Shown: positions 24,992 through 33,686, numbered from the stretch's first letter. The stretch is DNA of 64,000 nt from Streptomyces sp. NBC_00250 (GCF_036192275.1 NZ_CP108088.1:5829501-5893500), one strand, 5' to 3'. A program made the numbers and translations. The notes: generated by a model not told the origin, from the sequence alone.

Positions 24992-25594
24992 TCATTCGGA
25001 CGGTACGACGTGCCGGGCCGCGATCCGCTTCGCGGTCTCGGAGTCCGGGCCGGGCTGCGGGACGAAGACCGCCTCGCGGTAGTAGCGCAGCTCCGCGATG
25101 GACTCGCGGATGTCGGCGAGCGCCCGGTGGTTGCCGTTCTTCTCCGGACTGTTGAAGTACGCCCTCGGGTACCAGCGGCGGGCCAGCTCCTTGACCGAGG
25201 AGACATCGACGATCCGGTAGTGCAGGTGGCTCTCCAGGGCGGGCATGTCCCGGGCGAGGAAGCCGCGGTCCGTGGAGACCGAGTTCCCGCACAGGGGTGC
25301 CTTGCCGGGTTCCTTGACGTGCTCGCGGATGTACGCGAGGACCTGGGCCTCCGCGTCGGCGAGTGTGGTGCCTTCGGCGAGCGCGTCGAGGAGCCCCGAG
25401 GCCGTGTGCATCTGGCGCACGATCTCGGGCATGGTCTCCAGGGCCGCGTCCGGCGGGCGGATCACGATGTCCACCCCGTCGCCGAGCACGTTCAGTTCCG
25501 AGTCGGTGACCAGTGCGGCCACCTCGATGAGTGCGTCGTCCGTCAGCGAGAGCCCGGTCATCTCGCAGTCGATCCACACCATGCGATCGTTCAT
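24992..25594 (-). CDS. orn: Oligoribonuclease
   Basis: 200 aa, the usual family length. DEDDh exonuclease with [10 protein letters not shown] (D9, E11), FLARDMP and the C-terminal [11 protein letters not shown] motif. It degrades di- to penta-nucleotides from RNA decay to mononucleotides, including pGpG made from c-di-GMP, which links it by function to the c-di-GMP enzyme at 804-2837. It sits downstream of adpA on the same strand, separated by repeats and a terminator hairpin, the arrangement known from other streptomycetes (ornA beside adpA). Loss of ornA is known to slow growth and development there. Confidence 0.95.
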   Translation of the reverse strand: MNDRMVWIDCEMTGLSLTDDALIEVAALVTDSELNVLGDGVDIVIRPPDAALETMPEIVRQMHTASGLLDALAEGTTLADAEAQVLAYIREHVKEPGKAPLCGNSVSTDRGFLARDMPALESHLHYRIVDVSSVKELARRWYPRAYFNSPEKNGNHRALADIRESIAELRYYREAVFVPQPGPDSETAKRIAARHVVPSE

Positions 25595-25634
25595 GCGTCC
25601 ACCTTAGGGGCTCTTACCCCTGCCTGAGCAGGTC

Positions 25635-25769
25635 GAGCGGGCCGGAGCGGGCCGGAGCCCGGGCCCGAGGTGGCCGGAGCGGGCCGGAGCACAGGCCTGG
25701 GGAGGCCTGATCCGTCCCGGGGCACCTCTGGTCCGTCCCATGGGCACCCCTGATCCGTCCCCGGGCACG
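25635..25769. repeat. GC-rich repeats between adpA and orn
   Basis: Two kinds of imperfect repeat: GAGCGGGCCG-type 10-mers (from 25635 to about 25690) and three 21- to 22-base units starting at 25708, 25729 and 25751 with core TGATCCGTCCC. They fill the 254-bp space, just downstream (minus strand) of the adpA terminator. The promoter of orn should lie near or within this stretch. Confidence 0.55.
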
Positions 25770-25810
25770 CCGACGGGCGCCCGGGGGAGGTGTCCCCGGA
25801 CGCCCGTCGG
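25770..25810. terminator. Terminator after adpA
   Basis: Arms starting CCGACGGGCG (25770) and ending CGCCCGTCGG (25810), with further pairing of CCGGGG-type bases inside, 39 bases past the adpA stop. Confidence 0.75.
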
Positions 25811-25848
25811 TCCTGCGATGCGCCGCTTGTGGCCGCGCGGGTCTTCGG

Positions 25849-27018
25849 TTACGGCGCGCTGCGCTGGCCCGGGAGCGCCGGCCGCCCGGGGGCGTAGGCG
25901 TCGGACTGCGGCTTCCCCGGGTCCAGCGGGGAACCCGGGCGCCGGATGCCGGCCGCGACCTGGGCGGGCACGACCGGGTCGAGCACCGCCGTGACGGCAT
26001 CGCCCTGCGGCCGCCGGGCGCGGTACGCCGCCCGGTAGGCGGCCGGCGAGGAGCCGAGCTGGCGCCGGAAGTGGCCGCGCAGCGCCACCGGGGACCGGAA
26101 GCCGCACCTGCCCGCGACCTCGTCGACCGAGTAGTCGGAGGTTTCGAGCAGCCGCTGCGCCTGGAGCACCCGCTGGGTGATCAGCCACTGGAGGGGGGCC
26201 GAACCCGTCAGCGAGCGGAACCGGCGGTCGAAGGTCCGCCGTGACATGTACGCGCGGGCAGCCAGGGTCTCCACGTCGAACTGCTCGTGGAGGTGCTCCA
26301 GCGCCCAGGCGACGACCTCGGCCAGCGGGTCGGCGCCGATCTCCTCTGGTAAAGACCTGTCGAGGTAGCGCTCCTGACCGCCGCTGCGCCGCGGCGGGAC
26401 GACCAGCCGGCGCGCAAGGGCGCCCGCGGCCTCCGTGCCGTGGTCGGTCCGCACGATGTGCAGACACAGATCGATTCCGGCCGCCGTGCCCGCGGAGGTC
26501 AGTACGTCCCCGTCGTCGACGAAGAGCTCCCGGGGGTCCACATGGACCGACGGGTAGCGCTTGGCGAGCGTCGGCGCGTACATCCAGTGCGTGGTCGCCG
26601 GGCGGCCGTCGAGCAGACCGGCCGCGGCGAGCACGAACGCCCCGGTGCACAGACCGACGATCCGCGCACCCTCCTCGTGGGCGCGGCGCAGCGCTTCGAG
26701 CGCCTCCGGCGGTGGCGGCGAGGTGATCGACCGCCAGGCCGGGACGACGACGGTGCCCGCGCGGCCGATGGCCTCCAGGCCGTACGGCGCGGTCAGTTCG
26801 AGTCCACCGGTGGTCCGCAGCGGTCCGTCCTCACCGGCGCAGACGAGCAGCCGGTAGCGGGGCACTCCGGCGTCCTGCCGGTCGATGCCGAAAACGGAGA
26901 GCGGGATGGAGCTCTCGAAGATGGGGCCGCCACTGAACAGCAGCACCGCGACGACTTCGCGACGGCGGCGCCCGGTCAGCTTCCGTGCGGCCTCCGGTGC
27001 GGTGGAGTCCTGGCTCAT
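25849..27018 (-). CDS. adpA: AdpA (BldH), central AraC-family developmental regulator
   Basis: 389 aa, close to known AdpA length. N-terminal DJ-1/PfpI-like dimerisation domain (about 22-190, VAVLLFSGGPIFESSIPLS, GLCTGAFVLAAAGLLDG) and C-terminal AraC/XylS DNA-binding domain (about 235-330, ARAYMSRRTFDRRFR, CGFRSPVALRGHFRRQLG). The sequence agrees closely with AdpA as I remember it. It controls hundreds of genes for differentiation and secondary metabolism. Leu-223, between the two domains, is a TTA codon (26350-26352), so translation depends on the rare tRNA from bldA. GAGGGGGG lies about 10 bases before the ATG. A large untranslated region is upstream. Confidence 0.97.
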   Translation of the reverse strand: MSQDSTAPEAARKLTGRRRREVVAVLLFSGGPIFESSIPLSVFGIDRQDAGVPRYRLLVCAGEDGPLRTTGGLELTAPYGLEAIGRAGTVVVPAWRSITSPPPPEALEALRRAHEEGARIVGLCTGAFVLAAAGLLDGRPATTHWMYAPTLAKRYPSVHVDPRELFVDDGDVLTSAGTAAGIDLCLHIVRTDHGTEAAGALARRLVVPPRRSGGQERYLDRSLPEEIGADPLAEVVAWALEHLHEQFDVETLAARAYMSRRTFDRRFRSLTGSAPLQWLITQRVLQAQRLLETSDYSVDEVAGRCGFRSPVALRGHFRRQLGSSPAAYRAAYRARRPQGDAVTAVLDPVVPAQVAAGIRRPGSPLDPGKPQSDAYAPGRPALPGQRSAP

Positions 27019-27453
27019 GACGCTAAGCCCCCCTCGGTGTTCGCGTCTCCCTGGTCGTGTCGCTCCTGCACGTTTCCCCTCGGTTTTGCACGAGACCCCA
27101 GTCTTCGGTACCCATGATCGAATCTACTGCGTCCGGTGGCGCCGGCGTGACAAGTTCTCCATCCGATGGATTGTCGACAAGGCCACTTGGCGTGAAGCGA
27201 TCGATCGCGAAGTCTTCCGTCCGACGGCCCCCGGGGGAAGGGGTGGCGTGGCGAACGCCCCCGTACGCGGGGGGTGCGAGCCCTTGTGGCGGGGCATTTT
27301 CGGGTGTCGGCAGCAGGGTTGGGCAACCGTTCCGCCAAGGACTCGCCGACGGATGGAAGTTGGCTGAAAACATATGGGCTCGGGTGTACGAACCTGTCAA
27401 CTCCAGGAGGGGCGGGCCCGGTCGACGCCCCGATTCGGACCGATTTACCCCCC
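27019..27453 (-). promoter_or_regulatory. Long upstream region of adpA
   Basis: This 435-bp gap separates adpA from the small membrane protein gene, which also reads leftward. Its base composition is less G/C-rich than nearby genes (for example GGCTGAAAACATATGGGC near 27364). A long leader and several regulator sites are known for adpA in other species. I found no certain consensus site for AdpA or a gamma-butyrolactone receptor, and no gene. Confidence 0.45.
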
Positions 27454-27840
27454 CTAGCCGCGCCGCCTGCCGCGGACGGGCCGGCCGCGCAGCCCGCGCT
27501 CCGAGCGGCGCAGCAGCACCCGGCAGGCCGCCGTCACCGCGACGAGGCCGAGGGCGGCCCCGGCGGCCCCGCCGAGCGAGCTGCCGTAGACGACCAGGAC
27601 CACCGGGACCAGCACGCAGCAGAAGACCGCCCAGCGGACGACGTCGTCGGCCTGGTCCGCCGCGCCCGCGCCGGCCCCGGCGCGCGGGACCGCCCCCGCC
27701 GCTCCCGGACCGTTGCCCGGATCCGGGTCCGCGGGGGCGGCCGGGCCGAGGACGGGTGCCCGGCGGCGGCCGCGGGGCACGGCGAGCACGGCGGTGGGGG
27801 CGGTGGAGGTCTGGCCGGCGGCGGTCGATGGTGCGGGCAC
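27454..27840 (-). CDS. Small membrane protein of unknown function
   Basis: 128 aa from GTG 27840, which has AGGGAGA about 7 bases upstream. The first 65 residues are a Pro/Ala/Gly-rich, likely disordered cytosolic segment; two adjoining hydrophobic helices follow (WAVFCCVLVPVVLVVYG and GAALGLVAVTAACRVLL), and the end is Arg-rich (LLRRSERGLRGRPVRG). This pattern suggests a two-helix membrane protein with both ends inside. It precedes adpA by 435 bases on the same strand, but cotranscription is not evident. No family recognised. Confidence 0.6.
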   Translation of the reverse strand: MPAPSTAAGQTSTAPTAVLAVPRGRRRAPVLGPAAPADPDPGNGPGAAGAVPRAGAGAGAADQADDVVRWAVFCCVLVPVVLVVYGSSLGGAAGAALGLVAVTAACRVLLRRSERGLRGRPVRGRRRG

Positions 27841-28063
27841 GGGCGGTCTCCCTGCGACGGTGGGCTGGACCTGTGGCAACGAGAAGCGGAACGCTGCGGT
27901 CACTCTCGGCGACGTCCGTTTGGCCCCCGTACGGACGCCTGTAGGGCACAACCGGCATTGCCAGATCCCGAGCCGCTCGGGCATGCTCCCTGGAACGCCA
28001 CGCGTGAGCGGGGCGCACGCCGGGGAGTGGCACGGCGGGCTCTGGGCAGGAGAGGAGTGTCGC

Positions 28064-28080
28064 CGTACCCTTGGGGGTAT
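28064..28080. promoter_or_regulatory. G/C-tract inverted repeat, CsoR-operator-like
   Basis: GTACCCTTGGGGGTATG has TACCC/GGGTA arms around a T/G core, a form seen in operators of copper- or sulfur-sensing CsoR-family repressors. It lies in the 344-bp divergent gap (27841-28184) before the universal stress gene, where nothing else clear was seen. Assignment is tentative. Confidence 0.25.
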
Positions 28081-28184
28081 GGGCTTGGGAAGATGATTCC
28101 CGGACACAGCTCCGCCGCCACCCGTTGTTCCGTCCCCTCCGTTTCCCGTCCCTTCCCACGAGGACCCTCTTCGCCGAGACACCG

Positions 28185-28706
28185 ATGGCCGGTCACGAAT
28201 TCCCCGAACCCGCGGACCGCAAGCGCGTCGCCGATTCCACGGTCGACCCCCTCGCGGTCGAACAGCCACGTCACGCCTGCGACCCGGCCTTCCGGCACGG
28301 TGTCGTCGTCGGCTTCGACGGATCCACGTCCAGTGAGCGCGCCCTCGCGTACGCCATCGGCATGGCCAGGCGTTCCGGCTCGGGCCTGATCATCGTGCAC
28401 GTGGCCAACCGGCTGCCCACCACGGTGTGGGCCGGCTGCGAGCCCCCCGTCTTCGTCGACGTGCCCGACCACCGCACCGAGGTCCTCGGTCTGGAGCTGG
28501 CCTGCGCCGAGCATCTCTCCGAGGTGCCCTGGATCCTCGTCGAGCGCGGTGGGGACATCTGCCACGAGCTGGAGGAGGTCGGCCGCGAGTACTCGGCCGA
28601 CGCGATCGTGGTCGGCTCCACGCACGGAATCGTCGGCCGGATCTTCGGCTCGGTGGCCGGCCGGCTCGCGCGCCGCGCCAAGCGGCCCGTGATCGTCATC
28701 CCGTAA
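28185..28706 (+). CDS. Universal stress protein (UspA family)
   Basis: 173 aa, one Usp domain. After a 35-residue extension, GVVVGFDGSTSSERALAYA forms the first strand and ATP-contact Asp; the C-terminal GSTHGIVGRIFGSVAGRL fits the G-x2-G-x9-G-S ATP-binding pattern, so it is likely an ATP-binding Usp. Cytosolic stress or dormancy role by family; exact job unknown. The ATG at 28185 has no strong ribosome binding site; the frame is open to 28071. It stands alone, upstream of the YaaH-family gene by 230 bases. Confidence 0.85.
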   Translation: MAGHEFPEPADRKRVADSTVDPLAVEQPRHACDPAFRHGVVVGFDGSTSSERALAYAIGMARRSGSGLIIVHVANRLPTTVWAGCEPPVFVDVPDHRTEVLGLELACAEHLSEVPWILVERGGDICHELEEVGREYSADAIVVGSTHGIVGRIFGSVAGRLARRAKRPVIVIP

Positions 28707-28936
28707 CGCTCCCGGACGCCGTTTTCGGACGCCGCCCCGCGGAAGCCGCCCCATCGGCGCCGCTCCCGGACGCCGCCCCCGTCTCGTACGGCCCGTCAGG
28801 TGTTTCTCCCAACTGCCGTCATCCGGCCATAAATTCAGCCTCTCGTAGGTGAATTGTGCGCTTGTGAAGGGTACATAAGGGTCACCGGAACACAGCAGCT
28901 CACGCAGGACACCTGCGCATCTGAAGGGAGCCCGCC

Positions 28937-29500
28937 GTGGACAACGAAGTCGCCGCGGGAAACACCACCTCCACTCTCGGCAACCTCGCACTCGGACTGA
29001 CCCTGTTGGCCTTCGGCCTGGGCGGTACGGGTGTCATCGACAACGTCGCGGCAGCGGATGCCGCGGGCCTCGCCACCTGGGTCGGCGGGGTGACGCTCTT
29101 CCTCGTCGGCCTGCTCGCCCTCCGTGCGGGCGACAAGGGCGAGGGCACGGCGTTCGCGGCGCTCGGCGCCTTCTGGTTCACCTGGGGAACCGCGGCCGGC
29201 GGCGGCGCCTCGGCCGACGCCGTGGGCGTCTTCCTGCTCCTGTGGGCGCTCCTGGCGCTCACGCTGACCATGGCCGCCAAGGGTGGCGGCATGTTCGGAC
29301 AGGGCGTGTACGGGCTGCTGTTCGTCGCGCTCCTGCTGCTCGGCATCGGGGCGCTCGCCGACAACGGCGGGCTCGCGAAGGCGGGCGGCTGGGTGGCGGC
29401 GGTCGCCGGCCTGATCGCCTGGTACGGCGCCACGGCGGCGGTCGCGGGCTGGCCGACCGCACTCGGACGGGCGAGCCGCAGCGCGGCGGCGGCGAGCTGA
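28937..29500 (+). CDS. GPR1/FUN34/YaaH-family membrane protein (acetate/succinate transporter-like)
   Basis: 187 aa, GTG 28937 with AAGGGAG upstream. Six hydrophobic helices, starting NLALGLTLLAFGLGGTGVID; the family usually has an NPAPLGL-like motif in helix 1, here replaced by NLALGL, so the substrate-binding motif is not canonical. FWFTWGTAAGGG and the small-residue-rich helices fit the family. Role by family: proton-coupled uptake of acetate or similar small acids. The missing NPA is a reason for caution. Confidence 0.7.
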   Translation: MDNEVAAGNTTSTLGNLALGLTLLAFGLGGTGVIDNVAAADAAGLATWVGGVTLFLVGLLALRAGDKGEGTAFAALGAFWFTWGTAAGGGASADAVGVFLLLWALLALTLTMAAKGGGMFGQGVYGLLFVALLLLGIGALADNGGLAKAGGWVAAVAGLIAWYGATAAVAGWPTALGRASRSAAAAS

Positions 29501-29526
29501 CCGTACGAGACGGCGAAAAGGTGAAA

Positions 29527-29563
29527 AGCGGTCCCCGTGCACCTGGGATGCACGGGGACCGCT
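29527..29563. terminator. Bidirectional terminator between YaaH-family gene and glmS
   Basis: Perfect 15-base arms AGCGGTCCCCGTGCA and TGCACGGGGACCGCT around a 7-base loop, between two convergent genes. Confidence 0.9.
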
Positions 29564-29635
29564 TTCGTGTCCGGTCGAACCGTCGGGGGACAGGCCCGGC
29601 GGCGCGGCTCGGGGGGACAGGCCCCGAGGTCGCTG

Positions 29636-31453
29636 CTACTCGACCGTGACGGACTTGGCCAGGTTGCGCGGCTTGTCGATGTCGCGGCCCATGGCGAGCG
29701 CCGTGTGGTAGGCGAAGAGCTGGAGCGGGATGCCCATCAGGATCGGGTCCAGCTCGTCCTCGTTCTTCGGCACGACGATGGTGTGGTCGGCCTTCGCCTG
29801 CGGCTGGTGCGCGACCGCGAGGATGCGGCCGCTGCGGGCCTTGATCTCCTCCAGGGCGGCGCGGTTCTTCTCCAGCAGGTCGTCGTCGGGGACGATCGCG
29901 ACCGTCGGCAGGGCCGGCTCGATGAGGGCGAGCGGGCCGTGCTTCAGCTCGGAGGCCGGGTAGGCCTCGGCGTGGATGTAGGAGATCTCCTTGAGCTTCA
30001 GGGAGGCCTCCAGGGCGACGGGGTAGCCCCGCACGCGGCCGATGAACATCATCGACTGGGCGCCGGCGTACTCCGCGGCGATCTTCTTGATCTCGTCCTC
30101 GGTCTCGAGGATCTCCTGGATCTGCGCGGGCAGCTTGCGCAGGCCCTCGATGATCCGCTTGCCGTCGGTGACGGACAGGTCGCGGATGCGGCCCAGGTGC
30201 AGGGCGAGCAGCGCGAAGGCGGTGACCGTGTTGGTGAAGCACTTGGTGGAGACGACGCAGACCTCGGGGCCGGCGTGGACGTACACGCCGCCGTCGGCCT
30301 CGCGGGCGATGGCGGAGCCGACCACGTTGACCACGCCGAGGACGCGGGCGCCCTTGCGCTTCAGCTCCTGGACGGCGGCGAGGACGTCGTAGGTCTCGCC
30401 GGACTGGGAGACGGCGATGTAGAGGGTGTCGGGGTCCACGACCGGGTTGCGGTAGCGGAACTCCGAGGCCGGCTCGGCGTCGGCGGGGATGCGGGCCATG
30501 GACTCGATGAGCCCGGCGCCGATGAGGCCGGCGTGGTACGAGGTGCCGCAGCCGAGGATCTTGATGCGGCGGATGGTGCGGGCCTCGCGCGGGTCCAGGT
30601 TCAGGCCGCCCAGGTGCACGGTGGAGAAGCGGTCGTCGATGCGGCCGCGCAGCACGCGGTCGACCGCGTCGGGCTGCTCGGAGATCTCCTTGTGCATGAA
30701 GGTGTCGTGGCCACCCATGTCGTACGAGGCGGCCTCCCACTCCACGGTCTCCGGGGTGGCGGTGGTGGTCGCGCCCGAGGTCGTGTACGTGCGGAAGTCG
30801 TCGGCCTTCAGGGTGGCCATCTCGCCGTCGTCGAGGGTGACGACCTGGCGGGTGTGGGCGATCAGGGCGGCGACGTCGGAGGCGACGAGCATCTCCTTCT
30901 CGCCGATGCCGAGGATGACCGGCGAGCCGTTGCGGGCCACGACGATGCGGTCGTTGAAGTCGGCGTGCATCACGGCGATGCCGTAGGTGCCCTCGATGAC
31001 CTTGAGCGCCTCGCGGACCTTCTCCTCCAGGCTCTCGGCCTGGGAGCGGGCGATGAGGTGGGTGATGACCTCGGTGTCCGTCTCGGAGGCGAAGACGACG
31101 CCGTCGGCCTCCAGCTTGGCGCGGAGCTCCTGGGCGTTGTCGACGATGCCGTTGTGGACGACGGCGACCTTGTTCTCGGGGTCCAGGTGCGGGTGCGAGT
31201 TGACGTCGCTCGGCGCGCCGTGGGTGGCCCAGCGGGTGTGGGCGATGCCGGTGGTGCCGGTGAAGCGCTTGGGGACACGGGCTTCGAGGTCACGGACGCG
31301 ACCCTTGGCCTTCACCATCTTCAGGCCGGAGGCCTTCGGGCTGGTGACGACCATGCCGGCCGAGTCGTATCCCCGGTACTCCAGACGCGCCAGGCCCTCA
31401 AGGAGCAGGGGGGCGACGTCGCGCTTTCCGATGTAACCGACAATTCCGCACAT
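29636..31453 (-). CDS. glmS: Glutamine-fructose-6-phosphate aminotransferase
   Basis: 605 aa, standard length. The N-terminal class II amidotransferase domain starts MCGIVGYIG with catalytic Cys-2 and has RWATHGAPSDVNSHPH; two SIS sugar-isomerase domains follow (GCGTSYHAGLIGAGLIE, SQSGETYDVLAA, and the second with MFIGRVRGYPVALEASLKLKE-type sequence), ending in KSVTVE. It converts fructose-6-phosphate and glutamine into glucosamine-6-phosphate, the first step to UDP-GlcNAc for the cell wall. GGAGGGG precedes the ATG. Streptomycetes often carry two glmS genes; this one is near the hexosaminidase, as SCO2789 is. Confidence 0.96.
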   Translation of the reverse strand: MCGIVGYIGKRDVAPLLLEGLARLEYRGYDSAGMVVTSPKASGLKMVKAKGRVRDLEARVPKRFTGTTGIAHTRWATHGAPSDVNSHPHLDPENKVAVVHNGIVDNAQELRAKLEADGVVFASETDTEVITHLIARSQAESLEEKVREALKVIEGTYGIAVMHADFNDRIVVARNGSPVILGIGEKEMLVASDVAALIAHTRQVVTLDDGEMATLKADDFRTYTTSGATTTATPETVEWEAASYDMGGHDTFMHKEISEQPDAVDRVLRGRIDDRFSTVHLGGLNLDPREARTIRRIKILGCGTSYHAGLIGAGLIESMARIPADAEPASEFRYRNPVVDPDTLYIAVSQSGETYDVLAAVQELKRKGARVLGVVNVVGSAIAREADGGVYVHAGPEVCVVSTKCFTNTVTAFALLALHLGRIRDLSVTDGKRIIEGLRKLPAQIQEILETEDEIKKIAAEYAGAQSMMFIGRVRGYPVALEASLKLKEISYIHAEAYPASELKHGPLALIEPALPTVAIVPDDDLLEKNRAALEEIKARSGRILAVAHQPQAKADHTIVVPKNEDELDPILMGIPLQLFAYHTALAMGRDIDKPRNLAKSVTVE

Positions 31454-31523
31454 AAAGGTGAAACCCCTCCAGGTCAGTGGATGTTCTCGGCCGTCCGGGT
31501 GGTCCGGCGTGCCCTCGGCCGTG

Positions 31524-31799
31524 TCAGCCGTAGACGATGCGGCGCAGCTGCCGGAGCGAGAGCTCCGGTGGCGCCACGGCCCGGTGTGGCAGTTCGGCCG
31601 CGATCCGTTCGAAGATCTCGGTGTTCACGGCCCCGCCGGACTGCAGTTCGCGATGGCGGCGGCGGACGAACTCCTCGGTCGTCTCGTCGAAGTACGCCAG
31701 CACGTCGAGCACCACCCGGGCGGCCTCACCGCGCTGGAGCGCGGTGCTGCGGACCAGGTGGTCGATGAGGTCGTCGTGCGACGGGCGGCGTTCGAGCAC
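31524..31799 (-). CDS. Small conserved hypothetical protein upstream of glmS
   Basis: 91 aa if read from GTG 31799 (VLERRPSHDDL). The conserved part IDHLVRSTALQRGEAARVVL and VVLDVLAYFDETTEEFVRRR, ending in LSLRQLRRIVYG, matches a short helical protein conserved in Streptomyces at this place. Its start is weak: no ribosome binding site lies close to the GTG. Seventy bases separate it from glmS on the same strand, so both may be cotranscribed. Function unknown. Confidence 0.6.
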   Translation of the reverse strand: MLERRPSHDDLIDHLVRSTALQRGEAARVVLDVLAYFDETTEEFVRRRHRELQSGGAVNTEIFERIAAELPHRAVAPPELSLRQLRRIVYG

Positions 31800-31840
31800 C
31801 CGTGAATACTGAGGTGTTCCGCGTCCTTTCGCAAGAATCC

Positions 31841-31856
31841 TGCCCGATATCGGGCA
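31841..31856. promoter_or_regulatory. Perfect 16-bp palindrome TGCCCGATATCGGGCA
   Basis: Lies in the divergent gap (31800-31991) between the small gene at 31799 and the hexosaminidase. A perfect 16-base dyad with no loop is typical of a repressor operator; I do not recognise the regulator. Confidence 0.5.
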
Positions 31857-31888
31857 AGCATGCCATGATCCACCCGGATTCGGCGGCG

Positions 31889-31904
31889 ATTGGTCCAGAC
31901 CTTG
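31889..31904. promoter_or_regulatory. DasR-type dre site
   Basis: ATTGGTCCAGACCTTG contains TGGTC-CA-GACC, close to the dre consensus ACTGGTCTAGACCAGT bound by DasR, the GlcNAc-6P-responsive GntR repressor of chitin and GlcNAc genes. It is about 100 bases upstream of the hexosaminidase start. Confidence 0.6.
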
Positions 31905-31991
31905 ACCGATGGGGGCCCCGACGGTACGCATGGTGACGGTTCGGATATACAACTCGACAGACGCGTCCAACGCCCGAAGGGGAGCATGCCT

Positions 31992-33635
31992 GTGAGCCAG
32001 CGCCGAAGGATCCCGCGCCTGATCGGATCCCTGCTCCTGGTCGCCGCCGCCGGGGTCGGCTGCGGCGAGGCCGCCGCCGACAGCACGACCGACGACAAGA
32101 GCGGCGACGGCAGGACCGCCGCCGCCGAGCCCGAGGTCCGCCCGCTCGGCCGCATCGTGCCCGTACCCGCCTCCGTCACCCCCGAGGGCGAGCCCTACAC
32201 CCTCACCCCCACCACCCGCATCGGCGTGGACAGCACCCGCCCCGAGACCCGGGAGCTCGGCCGCTACCTCGCCGGACTGCTCCGCCCCGCCACCGGCTTC
32301 CCGCTGCCCGTCGTCGACGACCCCGCCGCCGGCGGCGGCATCCGGCTCCGGCTCAGCCCCGACGACACCGCGCTCGGCGACGAGGGCTACCGGCTCAGCT
32401 CGACCCCCGACGGCCTCACCCTCACAGCCCGCGAACCCGCCGGCCTCTTCCGCGGCGTCCAGACCCTGCGCCAGCAGCTGCCCTCCGCCGTCGAGCGCAA
32501 GAGCGTCCAGACCGGCCCCTGGAAGATCGCGGGCGGCACGATCACCGACACCCCGCGATACGGCTACCGGGGCGCCATGCTCGACGTCTCCCGCCACTTC
32601 TTCACCGTCGACGAGGTGAAGCGGTACATCGACCAGCTCGCGCTCTACAAGGTCAACACCCTCCACCTGCACCTCTCCGACGACCAGGGCTGGCGCATCG
32701 CCGTCGACTCCTGGCCCCGGCTCACCACCCACGGCGGCTCCACGGAGGTCGGCGGCGGCCCCGGCGGCTACTACACCAAGGAGCAGTACAAGGAGATCGT
32801 CCGGTACGCCGCCTCCCGCTACCAGGAGGTCATCCCCGAGATCGACCTCCCCGGCCACACCAACGCCGCCCTCGCCTCCTACGCCGAACTCAACTGCGAC
32901 GGCGTCGCCCCGGAGCTCTACACCGGCACCAAGGTCGGCTTCAGCTCCCTCTGCGTCCCGAAGCCCGTCACGTACGACTTCGTCGACGACGTGATCCGCG
33001 AGATCGCCGCGCTCACCCCCGGCCGGTTCATCCACATCGGCGGCGACGAGGCGCACTCCACCAGCCACGCGGACTACGTGACCTTCATGGACAAGGTGCA
33101 GCCGGTCGTCGCCAAGTACGGCAAGAAGGTCGTCGGCTGGCACCAGCTGACCGGCACGACCCCGGCGGAAGGCGCCCTCGTCCAGTACTGGGGCCTCGAC
33201 CGCACCCCCATGGAGGAGAAGGAGCGGGTCGCGGCCGCCGCGCGGGGCGGCGCCGGGCTGATCCTCTCGCCCGCCGACCGCACGTACCTCGACATGAAGT
33301 ACACCAAGGACACCGAGCTCGGCCTCGCCTGGGCGGGCTACGTGGAGGTCCGGAAGTCGTACGACTGGAACCCGGCCACCTATCTGCCGGGCGCGCCGGA
33401 GAGCGCCGTCCGCGGCATCGAGGCGCCCCTGTGGACGGAGACCCTGGCCACCACGGACGACCTGGACGTCATGGCCTTCCCGAGGCTGCCGGGCGTGGCG
33501 GAGCTGGGCTGGTCGTCGGCGGAGAGCCACGACTGGGAGACGTACAAGGTGCGGCTCGCGGAGCAGGCCCCGCGGTTCGACGCGCTGGGCATCGACTACT
33601 ACCGCTCGCCGGAGGTGCCCTGGCCGGCGGAGTAG
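31992..33635 (+). CDS. GH20 beta-N-acetylhexosaminidase, lipoprotein
   Basis: 547 aa from GTG 31992 (GGGGAG 8 bases upstream; ATG 31986 is possible but leaves too little spacing). The signal peptide ends with a lipobox-like AGVGC, so the protein is probably lipid-anchored outside the membrane. A GH20b domain (about 50-180) precedes the GH20 barrel, with MLDVSRHFFTVDEVKRYID and the catalytic pair D352-E353 in IGGDEAHS. It releases GlcNAc from chitin oligomers, completing the work of the chitinases at 1-578 and 18938-20473. A dre-like site upstream suggests DasR control. Confidence 0.9.
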   Translation: MSQRRRIPRLIGSLLLVAAAGVGCGEAAADSTTDDKSGDGRTAAAEPEVRPLGRIVPVPASVTPEGEPYTLTPTTRIGVDSTRPETRELGRYLAGLLRPATGFPLPVVDDPAAGGGIRLRLSPDDTALGDEGYRLSSTPDGLTLTAREPAGLFRGVQTLRQQLPSAVERKSVQTGPWKIAGGTITDTPRYGYRGAMLDVSRHFFTVDEVKRYIDQLALYKVNTLHLHLSDDQGWRIAVDSWPRLTTHGGSTEVGGGPGGYYTKEQYKEIVRYAASRYQEVIPEIDLPGHTNAALASYAELNCDGVAPELYTGTKVGFSSLCVPKPVTYDFVDDVIREIAALTPGRFIHIGGDEAHSTSHADYVTFMDKVQPVVAKYGKKVVGWHQLTGTTPAEGALVQYWGLDRTPMEEKERVAAAARGGAGLILSPADRTYLDMKYTKDTELGLAWAGYVEVRKSYDWNPATYLPGAPESAVRGIEAPLWTETLATTDDLDVMAFPRLPGVAELGWSSAESHDWETYKVRLAEQAPRFDALGIDYYRSPEVPWPAE

Positions 33636-33649
33636 CCCGTCCGTACGCG

Positions 33650-33686
33650 CGGAACGCCCGGCCGGGTTTCCTGGCCGGGCGTTCCG
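33650..33686. terminator. Terminator after hexosaminidase gene
   Basis: Perfect 14-base arms CGGAACGCCCGGCC and GGCCGGGCGTTCCG with a 9-base loop, also usable by the convergent operon ending at 33837. The remaining 150 bases to 33837 show nothing recognisable. Confidence 0.85.
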
